Below are positions 15,875 to 23,901 of a stretch of DNA of 64,000 bases, piece after piece. The DNA comes from Yinghuangia sp051388915 (GTDB lineage: Bacteria; Actinomycetota; Actinomycetes; Streptomycetales; Streptomycetaceae). The first letter of the stretch is position 1. Each line of letters opens with the position of its first letter. The position numbers and the translations under genes are program-made. Location: the NCBI RefSeq assembly GCF_051388915.1, contig NZ_JBPKBH010000009.1, forward strand, positions 124,001 through 188,000. The letters run 5' to 3'. The notes under the pieces were generated by a model, which made no database searches, was not told where the DNA came from, and saw nothing but the letters and a program-made list of their open reading frames with translations.

Positions 15875-16666
15875 ATGTCCAGTTCGTCCCCCGCATTCGC
15901 CGCACAGCACACGGAGCCCGGACGGTACGCGGCGTGCACGGTGCACGCGGTCCGCGCGTACGGCACCGGCGACACCGAGGTGCGTGCCCTCGACGACGTC
16001 ACCGTCGGATTCCCGAGCGGCCGGTTCACCGCCGTGATGGGCCCGTCCGGCTCCGGCAAGTCGACACTGCTGCACTGCCTCGCCGGCCTGGACACGCTGA
16101 CCGGCGGCCAGGTCCTGCTGGGCGACACCGACCTCGGCACGTTGTCCGACAAGCAGCTCACCCGGATGCGGCGCGACCGCATCGGTTTCGTCTTCCAGGC
16201 GTTCAACCTGCTGCCCACGCTGACCGCCGGGGAGAACGTCACCCTTCCGGCCGCGCTGGCCGGCACCCGCCTCGACCCGGAGTGGGTGGCGCGCGTCGTC
16301 GGCGCCGTCGGGCTCGGCGATCGCCTGGACCACCGGCCCGGCGAGCTGTCCGGCGGCCAGCAGCAGCGCGTCGCCGTGGCCCGCGCGCTGGCCACCCGGC
16401 CCGAACTGATCCTCGCCGACGAGCCGACCGGCAACCTCGACTCGCGCAGCGGCGCAGAGGTGCTCGGGCTGCTCCGCGAGGCGGTCGACTCGCTCGGCCA
16501 GACGGTGCTGATGGTCACGCACGACCCGGTCGCCGCGGGCTACGCCGACACGGTCGTGTTCCTGGCGGACGGCCGCATCGCCGACCGCATGGAGTCCCCC
16601 ACGCCGCAGGCGGTCCTGGACCGCATGAAGGCGTTCGATCTGCCGAAGGCCGGTGTGTCGCTGTGA
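15875..16666 (+). CDS. ABC transporter ATP-binding protein (MacB/LolD type)
   Basis: The 263-residue ATPase has Walker A GPSGSGKST (about residues 56-64), Q loop VFQAFNLLPTLTA, signature LSGGQQQRVAVARAL, Walker B LILADEPTGNLDS and H loop TH. This is the MacB/LolD/FtsE-like class that works with FtsX-fold permeases and drives mechanotransmission or extrusion rather than classical import. A GGGAG site precedes the ATG. Its stop overlaps the permease start by 4 bp (GTGA). It is divergent from the two-component genes. Confidence 0.96.
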   Translation: MSSSSPAFAAQHTEPGRYAACTVHAVRAYGTGDTEVRALDDVTVGFPSGRFTAVMGPSGSGKSTLLHCLAGLDTLTGGQVLLGDTDLGTLSDKQLTRMRRDRIGFVFQAFNLLPTLTAGENVTLPAALAGTRLDPEWVARVVGAVGLGDRLDHRPGELSGGQQQRVAVARALATRPELILADEPTGNLDSRSGAEVLGLLREAVDSLGQTVLMVTHDPVAAGYADTVVFLADGRIADRMESPTPQAVLDRMKAFDLPKAGVSL

Positions 16667-19371
16667 ACTCCTCCGCAAACACGGCCTCTTCCCCTTCCCC
16701 CGATGGGCGTTCCGACCGTCCCTCGCGCACGAACCCCCGATCGCAAGGGCGTTCGCGCGGGCAGGCGCACGACAACTCGGGTGACCCGTCGCTCGACCCA
16801 TCGAACACGCCACCGAACTCCAGGAGTTCCCCGGGTTCCGTCGGGATCGGACGCCTGGCCGTACGCAACCTCGTCGCCTACAAGCGCCGCGTCGCCGGCC
16901 TCGTCCTCGCGGTCGTGCTCGGCACCGCGTTCCTGTCCGGCGCACTGATCCTGTCGGACACCGTCAAGTCCTCGATCACCGGCCTCATCCGCGACAACGG
17001 CGCGGGCACGGACGTCGTCGTCCGCAACGCGACCGACGTCACCGACGAGCCCGGCACGACCCGGGCGGCGATCCCGGGCGACACGGTCGACCTGGTACGC
17101 GGGGTCCCCGGCGTCGCGGCGGCCGAGCCCGTCGTTGTCGGATACGGCCAACTCGTCGGCAAGGACGGCGACATGCTGACCGGCAACGGCCCGCGCGTGG
17201 CCGGGAACTGGATCGGCGACCCGGACCTCAACCCTTACACCCTCGCCGAGGGACGCGCGCCGCAGGCGCCGGACGAGGTCGTGATCGACCGTGCGTCCGC
17301 CAAGCAGGGCGACCTCGAACCGGGCGACCGCATCACGGCCCTGACGCCGGACCCGGTCCCGGTCACGGTGGTCGGCGTGGCGCGCTTCGGCGACGCCGAC
17401 GCGTTCGGCGGCTCCTCCTACACCGGGTTCTCCCTCGACGGGGCGCTGACGCACCTGGGGAACGGACCCGGGCAGATCAGCTCGGTGTCGGTACGCCTCG
17501 ACCAGGGCACCGACCAGGAGGCCGCGGCGGCCGCGATCCAGCAGGTGCTGCCGCCGGGCGTCCAGGCGCTGCCCGGCTCGGACGCGACACAGGAGCAGGT
17601 CGACGCCGTCTCCAACGGCTTCCTGAACATCTTCCGGACGTTCCTGTCCGCGTTCGCCGCCATCGCGCTCGTGGTCGCGGCGTTCTCGATCAACCACACC
17701 TTCTCGGTGGTGACCGCGCAGCGCATGCGCGAGGCGGCCCTGCTGCGGGCGCTCGGCGCGTCGCGGCGGCAGATCCGGGCGCAGGCCATCGGCGAGGCGG
17801 CCCTGATCGGCGTGGTCGCGTCGGCCGTGGGCCTGATGGCCGGACTCGGCCTCGCGGCCGGGCTGAAGGCCATGTTCGCGGCCTTCGGGTTCGCCTTCCC
17901 GGTGGACGGCCTGGTGTTCCGCGCCGAGACGGCGATGATCGTGCTGCCGGTCGGCATCGTGGTGACGGTCCTGTCCGCGCTGGTGCCCGCGGTGCGCGGT
18001 TCCCGGGTGGCGCCGATCGCGGCGCTGCGGACCTCGGCGGCCGAGTCCGCGGGCGTTCCGCCGCTGCGCACCGCGGCCGGCGCGGTCCTGACGGCGGCGG
18101 GCATCACGCTGACGATCCTCGCGGACGGCGTGTGGCTGCTGGCCGCCGCGGCGCTCGCCTCGCTCGCCGGCGTGCTGCTGGTGGCTCCGGTCGTGGTACG
18201 CGCGGTCGGCGGCGCCATCACCGCGCCGTTCCGCAGGCTGGGCGCGGGGCCGATGCTGGCGCGCGGCAACGTGCTGCGCAGCCCGCGCCGTACGGCCGGT
18301 GCGGCAACGGCCATGGTCGTCGGCATCGCGGTCGTGACGGTGTTCGCGGTCTTCGCGGCGTCGCTCAAGGACGGCGCGGCCACCGAGACGCGCGACACCA
18401 TCTCGGGCGACGTCGTGATCGGCGGCTCGTCTCCCGCGGGTTGGGCAGGCGGCGGACACAGCCCCGAACTGACCCGCAAGGCAGGCGAGTTGCCCGGCGT
18501 CGAGACCGCGGTCGGCATGCAGCAGGGCAACGCGCTGCTGGACGGTTCGAGCAAGACGATCGTGGCGGCCGACACCTCCCGCCTGGACGTCGCACTCGAC
18601 CTGGGGCTCGACTCCGGCACCGCCACCGGCCTCGGCACCGACGGGATCGCGGTCTCGCAGCCCAAGGCGGAGGACGCCGGGTGGCAGGTCGGCTCGCCGG
18701 TCGAGATCACGTACCCCGACGGAGTCCGCGCGACGCTGACGGTGACCGGGATCTACGACCGCACGACGGTCGTCGGCGACTACCTGATCGACCGTCAGGC
18801 ATGGTCCCCGCACGCGGTGACCCAGGTCGAGGCGCTGACCGTGATCGCCGTCGCGCCCGGCACCTCGGCGGACGAAGTCCGGCTGGCGACCGAGCAGTTG
18901 GCTGTGGCGTACGGAAATCCGCCGGTCGAGGACCGGGACGGTTACGTCGAGGCGTCCATGTCCATGGTCGACCAGTTCGTGACCGTGGTCTACGTCCTGC
19001 TGGCCCTGGCTCTGCTGATCGCCCTCGGCGGCATCGCCAACACGCTGTCGCTCGCGGCCCACGAACGCCGCCGCGAACTGGGCCTCTTGCGCGCGGTCGG
19101 CGCCGAACGCGGCCAGGTGCGGGCGTCGCTCCGCTGGGAGTCCGCCTACGTCGCCGGCCTGGGAGCCCTGACCGGCCTCGTGTTGGGAGCCTTCCTCTCC
19201 TGGGCGGCCGTCGCGGTCCTGTCCGGCGACCAGGACCTCCCGTACGTCCTCCCGCCGGTGCAACTGGCGATCCTCTTCGCCGCCGGAACCGCCGGAGGCC
19301 TCCTCGCCGGCACCCGCCCGGCGGCCCGCGCCGCCAAGATGAACATCCTGAACGCCATCTCAGCGGAGTAG
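16663..19371 (+). CDS. FtsX/MacB-fold ABC transporter permease
   Basis: The 902-residue protein starts with a Ser/Pro-rich cytoplasmic tail and a first membrane helix (VAGLVLAVVLGTAFLSGALIL). A large periplasmic-type domain is followed by three helices with the FtsX signature MREAALLRALGASRRQIRAQ. A second copy of the arrangement follows, ending in RRRELGLLRAVGAERGQVR and a final helix set. It therefore has the duplicated architecture of a single-chain permease that pairs with one ATPase type. The GTG start overlaps the ATPase gene. Substrate unknown; peptide antibiotics or lipids are common for this class. Confidence 0.94.
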   Translation: MNSSANTASSPSPDGRSDRPSRTNPRSQGRSRGQAHDNSGDPSLDPSNTPPNSRSSPGSVGIGRLAVRNLVAYKRRVAGLVLAVVLGTAFLSGALILSDTVKSSITGLIRDNGAGTDVVVRNATDVTDEPGTTRAAIPGDTVDLVRGVPGVAAAEPVVVGYGQLVGKDGDMLTGNGPRVAGNWIGDPDLNPYTLAEGRAPQAPDEVVIDRASAKQGDLEPGDRITALTPDPVPVTVVGVARFGDADAFGGSSYTGFSLDGALTHLGNGPGQISSVSVRLDQGTDQEAAAAAIQQVLPPGVQALPGSDATQEQVDAVSNGFLNIFRTFLSAFAAIALVVAAFSINHTFSVVTAQRMREAALLRALGASRRQIRAQAIGEAALIGVVASAVGLMAGLGLAAGLKAMFAAFGFAFPVDGLVFRAETAMIVLPVGIVVTVLSALVPAVRGSRVAPIAALRTSAAESAGVPPLRTAAGAVLTAAGITLTILADGVWLLAAAALASLAGVLLVAPVVVRAVGGAITAPFRRLGAGPMLARGNVLRSPRRTAGAATAMVVGIAVVTVFAVFAASLKDGAATETRDTISGDVVIGGSSPAGWAGGGHSPELTRKAGELPGVETAVGMQQGNALLDGSSKTIVAADTSRLDVALDLGLDSGTATGLGTDGIAVSQPKAEDAGWQVGSPVEITYPDGVRATLTVTGIYDRTTVVGDYLIDRQAWSPHAVTQVEALTVIAVAPGTSADEVRLATEQLAVAYGNPPVEDRDGYVEASMSMVDQFVTVVYVLLALALLIALGGIANTLSLAAHERRRELGLLRAVGAERGQVRASLRWESAYVAGLGALTGLVLGAFLSWAAVAVLSGDQDLPYVLPPVQLAILFAAGTAGGLLAGTRPAARAAKMNILNAISAE

Positions 19372-19775
19372 CAGAGGAGTTGGCCCAACAGAGAAGCGCC
19401 CGACGGCATCTCGGGAGCGACCGACCAGGTTGCCCCCGAGGTGCCGTCCCCGTGCGTTCGCACGAGATTCTTCGTCGAGCTCGCCACCTTCCGGCGCGAC
19501 GCCCAGTTGGGAGGCGACATGACGCACCCACGTCGGCGATGTACGGATGCCAATGATGGGGCCGCCTTTGCCTCGGGAACGAACGCCGCGCTGCCCTGCT
19601 CGGACCACGAAGTTGTGATGCGGAACCGCCCGTGGCCACACTGAGCCGAACCCCTCCGTCAGTGTCGCCGCCGGTGCAGGGACTCCTCCAACTGGCTTTC
19701 CACCACGCTGCCGCCGCCGTCGAGGAGCGCCCAGCGGATCAGGACGCCGTCGAAGATCCAGCAGTCATTCGCCGG

Positions 19776-19960
19776 CAGCAGCAGGGCGAAGCCTGCTCGT
19801 CCGTGCGTCTGGCGTGGGACCCGTTTGGTCTTCGTGGTGGCGCCCTGTACCGAAAGTGAGGGTGGCGTTCACGGCGTCGATGTCCCGGTCCAGGCCGCGG
19901 GTGAAGGCATGCAGATGGGACAGGTCAGCTGCTCGGACCGGCACGATCCAGCGCGAGTGT
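19776..19960 (-). pseudogene. Decayed ISL3-type transposase, C-terminal remnant
   Basis: On the minus strand one frame reads DLSHLHAFTRGLDRDIDAVNATLTF. After a frameshift near 19848 another reads TKTKRVPRQTHGRAGFALL. Together these match the end of ISL3-family transposases, where an LHxFxxGLxxDxxAVxAxLT helix is followed by a G(V)NxxKxxxRxxxGRAGFxLL motif. The catalytic core, upstream half and terminal repeats are missing. The surrounding 19372-20102 contains no intact gene and is probably a graveyard of transferred DNA. A minus-strand frame running to a TGA at 19659-19661 (WIFDGVLIRW) may be a further remnant. Confidence 0.55.
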
Positions 19961-20102
19961 CCGTCGGCTTCGGCACCGCATCCTCCTCGGAAAGCAGCGC
20001 GCACCGTCACCACCGAAAGCGAGACGGGCCCGTTTGGTTGACACACCCGCATGACATCACCACCACCTCCTTGGCGTGCCAGGAGAAGTCGTCCGATTCT
20101 GA

Positions 20103-21251
20103 TCAGGCAACCTTCAGGGGGATGTGTTCGAACGCCCGGGCCCAGATGGAGGTGTAGCGGCGTGGCTCGCCGTCGAGTTCGTACGCGGGGAAACGGGCGT
20201 GCCACTCCTCGAAGGCGACGCGTGCTTCGAGGCGGGCCAGGCCCGCGCCCATGCAGAAGTGCGTGCCATGGCCGAAGGCGAGGTGGCGAGCGGCGGTGCG
20301 GGTGATGTCGAAGCGTTCGGGGTCGGGAAACTCGCGGTCGTCGTGGTTGGCCGCACCCCACACGAGCATCACGCGTGACCCGGCGGGGATGCGTGCCCCG
20401 TGGAGCTCGACGTCGCGGGTGGTGGTGCGCGGGAGGGCCTGGGTCGGGGACTCGACGCGGTTGATCTCTTCGACGGCGGTAGGCCATCGGGCGGGCTCGC
20501 GCAGGAGCAGGTCGCGCTGTTCGGGGTGGGCGGTCAGCAGCACGATGCCCGAGCCGAGCAGACTGGCGGTGGTGTCGTTGCCGCCGAGGACCAGGAGCAG
20601 GCAGAAGCCGAGGAGTTCGTCGTCGCCGAGGCGGCGGCCGTCGATCTCGGCGGTGGTGAGGGCGGTCATCATGTCGTCGCGCGGACGGCGTCGTCGCTCT
20701 TGAAGGAGCTCGGCGAACATGGCGTAGATCCGTTCCGCGGCGTCGCCGTAGCCACCGGTGGCGTTGACGGCGATGAATGCCTCGGTCCACGTGCGCATGG
20801 GGACGATGTACTCGTCGTCCAGGCCGATCATGGCGGCCACGACAAGACTGGGGATGACGGCAGCGTATTCGTGCTGGAACTCGCATCTGCCGCGGGCGGC
20901 GATGTCGTCGGTGAGGGCCCTGGCGCCGGCCCTGATCTGTTCCTCCATGGCCGCCACCCGGCGGGGGGTGAACGCGCGCGACACGAGTCTGCGCAGCGCC
21001 GTCTGCCGCGGGGGGTCCATGTAGATCATCTGGGGGAGAAGACTGTCGGCCTCCTCTACGAGGCTGGAGAACGTCGCGTGGTCGCCGGCCGCGGCCTGCA
21101 CGTCCTCGAACCGGGTGAGAGCGTAAAAGCCGGCCTCGGGATCGTGGTAGACGGGGTGGCGATCGCGCATGGCGCGGTAGACGTCCCAGAGTTCCTGCTG
21201 GAACCGGGGCGTTGACGGGTCGTACCGGAATCCCTTGCCTATCGCGGCCAC
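20103..21251 (-). CDS. Cytochrome P450
   Basis: The 382-residue soluble P450 has the I-helix oxygen-activation motif GGNDTTA, the K-helix E-x-x-R (EINR) and the haem loop FGHGTHFCMGAG with the ligand at about C333. Bacterial CYPs of this size hydroxylate small substrates using ferredoxin and reductase; no ferredoxin gene is adjacent. I chose the GTG at 21251 because GAGGAG precedes it by 5 bases; the ATG at 21266 lacks a site. It is divergent from an IclR regulator. Thirty bases after its stop a strong Shine-Dalgarno (AAGGAGGT) now leads only into degraded transposon sequence. Confidence 0.95.
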   Translation of the reverse strand: MAAIGKGFRYDPSTPRFQQELWDVYRAMRDRHPVYHDPEAGFYALTRFEDVQAAAGDHATFSSLVEEADSLLPQMIYMDPPRQTALRRLVSRAFTPRRVAAMEEQIRAGARALTDDIAARGRCEFQHEYAAVIPSLVVAAMIGLDDEYIVPMRTWTEAFIAVNATGGYGDAAERIYAMFAELLQERRRRPRDDMMTALTTAEIDGRRLGDDELLGFCLLLVLGGNDTTASLLGSGIVLLTAHPEQRDLLLREPARWPTAVEEINRVESPTQALPRTTTRDVELHGARIPAGSRVMLVWGAANHDDREFPDPERFDITRTAARHLAFGHGTHFCMGAGLARLEARVAFEEWHARFPAYELDGEPRRYTSIWARAFEHIPLKVA

Positions 21252-21302
21252 ATCGTCTCCTCGCATGTCATCGCGCTGCTTCAGTCGCACTCTGCGATGG
21301 CG

Positions 21303-21335
21303 AATATTCGTTATCATGTGGTGTATATTCGTTGT
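21303..21335. promoter_or_regulatory. Direct-repeat operator between P450 and IclR genes
   Basis: AATATTCGTTAT (21303-21314) and TATATTCGTTGT (21324-21335) are direct repeats 21 bp apart, two helical turns. The first is preceded by CG to give the perfect palindrome CGAATATTCG. This AT-rich island in the divergent promoter region is the natural binding place for the IclR protein. Confidence 0.6.
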
Positions 21336-21381
21336 CTGGTGACGGTAGGACCTGGGTCTTTCGAATACAAGGGGCTGTCTC

Positions 21382-22293
21382 ATGCCTGATGCGATGGCTG
21401 GCGATCGGTCCGCGTCGCCGCCGACCGATCGGGTCGTCGCGGTCGTCGAGCTCCTTGCCGGCGAGGACCGGGCGCTCAGCGTCGCGGACATCACCGCGAC
21501 GCTGGGCCTCAGTCGGTCCACCGTGACCGCGGTCCTCTCCGGGCTGGAGTCGGCCCGCTGGGTGCGGCGGCTCACCGACCGCGGTTATGTGCTCGGCCCA
21601 GGTCTGCTGGGCGTGGCCGGCGCCGTCGGCCGCCGCGTGCCGCTGGCCGAGGCGGCCGCCGTGGAACTGGCCGAACTCACCGCGCGCACCCGGTGCGGCG
21701 CGACCTTGTGCGAAGTGGACGGCGACGCACTCACCTTCCTCGCCGTCGAAGGCGGGCCCGGGGCCTTTCCGGTCGGCGTCGCAGTGGGCGCGCGGCTACC
21801 GCTGCGCCCGCCAGCCGGTGCCGTCCTCGTGGCATGGCGCAGCCGGCAGGAGCAGACGGACTGGGTCGCCCGCGCGCCGCACGCCCTGCGCCCGGCCCTG
21901 CTCGAACTTCTCGACCTGGTACGCGTTTGCGGCGCCGCGCTGTGGCGGCCCGACACCGACCACGGTCCGCTGCTGACCCTGCTGCACGACGTCGTTTCGG
22001 AACTGGGCGAGCACCCCGGCCGCGACGCCGTGCACGCCCGCCTCCTCGACCAGCTCCTGGTCATCGCCGGCCGCCCCTTCACTGCCGACGACCTGGTCTC
22101 GGACGAACCGCTGCCGCTCACCTTCCTCGCCGTGCCGGTCCTCGGCGCCGACGGGCACCCCCGGTACGAACTCTCCCTCGGTTCGATGACCCCCGTCACC
22201 CCGCGCGCTGACCGCGACCGCTACCTCGAGGAACTGCGTTCCACCGCGGAGCGGCTCTCCGAGGCCATCCAAGGCAGACGCGGGAAAGACTGA
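21382..22293 (+). CDS. IclR family transcriptional regulator
   Basis: The 303-residue protein has an N-terminal winged HTH (LSVADITATLGLSRSTVTAVLSGLESARWVRR) and a longer C-terminal effector region of about 200 residues. The wing sequence RGYVLGPGLLGVAGAV is typical of IclR. The effector domain lacks an obvious catalytic function. It is divergent from the P450 with two direct repeats in between, so it probably controls that gene and itself. Confidence 0.88.
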   Translation: MPDAMAGDRSASPPTDRVVAVVELLAGEDRALSVADITATLGLSRSTVTAVLSGLESARWVRRLTDRGYVLGPGLLGVAGAVGRRVPLAEAAAVELAELTARTRCGATLCEVDGDALTFLAVEGGPGAFPVGVAVGARLPLRPPAGAVLVAWRSRQEQTDWVARAPHALRPALLELLDLVRVCGAALWRPDTDHGPLLTLLHDVVSELGEHPGRDAVHARLLDQLLVIAGRPFTADDLVSDEPLPLTFLAVPVLGADGHPRYELSLGSMTPVTPRADRDRYLEELRSTAERLSEAIQGRRGKD

Positions 22294-22502
22294 GCGATCT
22301 TCGCCGGGCCCGAGCTCCGGGGCTCGCGCAGCATGGCAGTCCTGTCCGAACGGTCGTGCGGTGCCCACCTCGGCGAGTTCGCCCGTGCGACCCTCGCCTC
22401 CCCTCAGCGCTGTTGGGGGCAGCCGGAGCAGGCATCGGCCTGAGGCGCCGGGGTAGACGTGCGACATTCGTGAGCGCGGTATGGCTTTGGAAGGTGGGGT
22501 TC

Positions 22503-23009
22503 TTGACGGAGTCTCAGGCCGGGGACGTTGTCCGGGCTTTGGTGGGGGAGCAGGTTGGGGTGGCGGTTGCGGCGGGGGCGGTGATCCTTGATGGGCCGGG
22601 GCGGGTTGTGGTGGTGAATCCGTCGTACAAGGACGGGTGGGAACTGCCGGGTGGGATGGCGGAGGAGGGGGAGGACCCGTACACGGCGGCGCGGCGGGAG
22701 GTGCTGGAGGAGATCGGGCTCGATCTGGAACTCGGGCGCCTGCTGGTTTGTGACGTTACGTCACCTGGGGTGTACGGCCGGGTGGTTGTGCATTTCGTGT
22801 TCGACGCACCGGTGCTGACGGATGATCAGGTGCGTGAGCTGCGTGCGGTCGATCTGGAGTTGATCGGCGCTGCGGCCATGCCGGTGGAGGATGCGTTGGC
22901 GGCGCTGCCCGAACGGGTGTCGCGGCGGGTGGCGGTCGCGCTGCGGATGCGGGAGACCGGTGAGTGCGCGTATCTGGTCGACGGGGTTGCGGTGGGTGGT
23001 CCGGGGTGA
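22503..23009 (+). CDS. Nudix hydrolase
   Basis: The 168-residue protein contains a full Nudix box, GMAEEGEDPYTAARREVLEEIGL, matching G-x5-E-x7-R-E-V-x-E-E-x-G-L. This is the metal-binding catalytic helix that hydrolyses nucleoside-diphosphate-linked compounds. The substrate cannot be told. The start is uncertain: the TTG at 22503 has GGTGGGG just upstream, while GTG codons further upstream in frame are weaker. The gene ends 13 bp before a strong hairpin. Its 5' half is richer in G on the coding strand than neighbouring genes. Confidence 0.88.
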   Translation: MTESQAGDVVRALVGEQVGVAVAAGAVILDGPGRVVVVNPSYKDGWELPGGMAEEGEDPYTAARREVLEEIGLDLELGRLLVCDVTSPGVYGRVVVHFVFDAPVLTDDQVRELRAVDLELIGAAAMPVEDALAALPERVSRRVAVALRMRETGECAYLVDGVAVGGPG

Positions 23010-23022
23010 CCTGAAACGCCGT

Positions 23023-23050
23023 GACGCCGCCGGGTAGGACCGGCGGCGTC
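23023..23050 (+). terminator. Hairpin between convergent Nudix and yceI genes
   Basis: GACGCCGCCGG (23023-23033) and CCGGCGGCGTC (23040-23050) form a perfect 11-bp stem with loop GTAGGA. Its position just after the Nudix stop codon fits a terminator. The assembly gap begins at its last base, and the right half recurs after the gap. Confidence 0.7.
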
Positions 23051-23133
23051 NNNNNNNNNNNNNNNNNNNNNNNNNNNNNNNNNNNNNNNNNNNNNNNNNN
23101 NNNNNNNNNNNNNNNNNNNNNNNNNNNNNNNNN
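23051..23133. other. Assembly gap (83 N)
   Basis: The run of N is flanked by a 19-bp direct repeat: GGGTAGGACCGGCGGCGTC ends at 23050 and starts again at 23134. Contig ends that share their last bases usually overlap, so little or no real sequence may be missing. Confidence 0.95.
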
Positions 23134-23169
23134 GGGTAGGACCGGCGGCGTCACGGGGCGCGGCTCAGG

Positions 23170-23244
23170 ATTCAGGTGGCCAGGGCTCAGATGGCCAGGG
23201 TTCAGGTGGCCAAGGCCCAGGTGGCCAGGGCTCAGGTGGTGAGG
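23170..23244 (-). repeat. Five 15-bp tandem repeats at the end of the yceI-like gene
   Basis: There are five units of 15 bp: ATTCAGGTGGCCAGG, GCTCAGATGGCCAGG, GTTCAGGTGGCCAAG, GCCCAGGTGGCCAGG and GCTCAGGTGGTGAGG. The last one contains the yceI stop codon (23232-23234). The unit length is a multiple of three, so loss of the stop would extend the protein by a repeated pentapeptide. Confidence 0.8.
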
Positions 23245-23792
23245 GCGGCTTCGATCTCCAGTTCTATGCGGACCTTGTCGGCCAGCGCGAGCGAGCCGTT
23301 GGGCAGGGTCATGACCGTGCCGACGCCGAAGTCGCTGCGCAGGATCTCGGTGACCGCGCTGAAGCCGGCCTTCTCGGCCCCGCTCTGCGGGTCGGTGACG
23401 GTGCCGTTGTAGGTGAGCTTGAGCTCGACCTGCTTGGTGACGCCCTTCAGGGTCAGCTCGCCCTTGACGACATAGTCGGCGTCCGTGTCCTGCACGACGC
23501 CGGTGGAGGCGAAGACCGCGGTGGGGTGGGCCGCGGCGTCGAAGAAGTCGGGGCTGAGCAGGTGGCCGTCGCGGGCCTCGTTGAGGGTGTTGAGCGACCC
23601 GACGGCGATCTCGGCGCGTACCTCCGAGGTCAGCGGGTCGTCGCCGACGGTGATGTGGCCCGAGAACTCTCCGAAGGCGCCGCGCGCCCCGGCGAGGGCG
23701 AGGTGCCGCACCGAGAACGTCACGGCCGAGTGCACCGGGTCGATCACCCAGGTGCCGGACGCGAGCTCGGGACGCGTAGGTGCCGTGGTCAT
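23232..23792 (-). CDS. YceI family lipid-binding protein
   Basis: The 186-residue protein has the YceI beta-barrel pattern: WVIDPVHSAVTFSVRHL at the N-terminus, then SLNTLNEARDGHLLSPDFFDAAAHP, LTLKGVTKQVELKLTY and a closing strand motif. YceI proteins bind isoprenoid or amide lipids in a hydrophobic tunnel. There is no signal peptide, so this copy is cytoplasmic. The ATG lies behind a GGGAGTTCCC-like region. It is downstream of the PucR gene on the same strand, separated by about 100 bp with repeated CAACCA/TGGTTG elements. It may therefore have its own promoter. Confidence 0.93.
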   Translation of the reverse strand: MTTAPTRPELASGTWVIDPVHSAVTFSVRHLALAGARGAFGEFSGHITVGDDPLTSEVRAEIAVGSLNTLNEARDGHLLSPDFFDAAAHPTAVFASTGVVQDTDADYVVKGELTLKGVTKQVELKLTYNGTVTDPQSGAEKAGFSAVTEILRSDFGVGTVMTLPNGSLALADKVRIELEIEAALTT

Positions 23793-23863
23793 GGGAACTC
23801 CCAGGGAATCGTGGAACGATGGCGTGGGGCACTGCCGGGGGACCGCCCACTGCGCCCAGGTCG

Positions 23864-23901
23864 TTGCTCATTCAACCAGTGTGTGGTTGCTTGTTCAACC
23901 A
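23864..23901. promoter_or_regulatory. Nested direct and inverted repeats upstream of yceI
   Basis: TTGCTCATTCAACCA (23864-23878) and TTGCTTGTTCAACCA (23887-23901) are direct repeats 23 bp apart. Between them CAACCA-GTGTG-TGGTTG (23873-23889) and GGTTG-CTTGTT-CAACC (23885-23900) form overlapping palindromes. MarR- or TetR-type regulators of yceI genes use sites like this. No such regulator is adjacent. Confidence 0.6.

Noticed and set aside
16540..19263. 907-codon open frame on the minus strand
   Set aside because: It is an antisense shadow of the FtsX-type permease gene and has no recognisable domain.
20041..20057. 17-codon cysteine-containing peptide gene behind a strong ribosome site
   Set aside because: No conservation can be judged, and the context is decayed transposon sequence. 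It is kept only as an observation.
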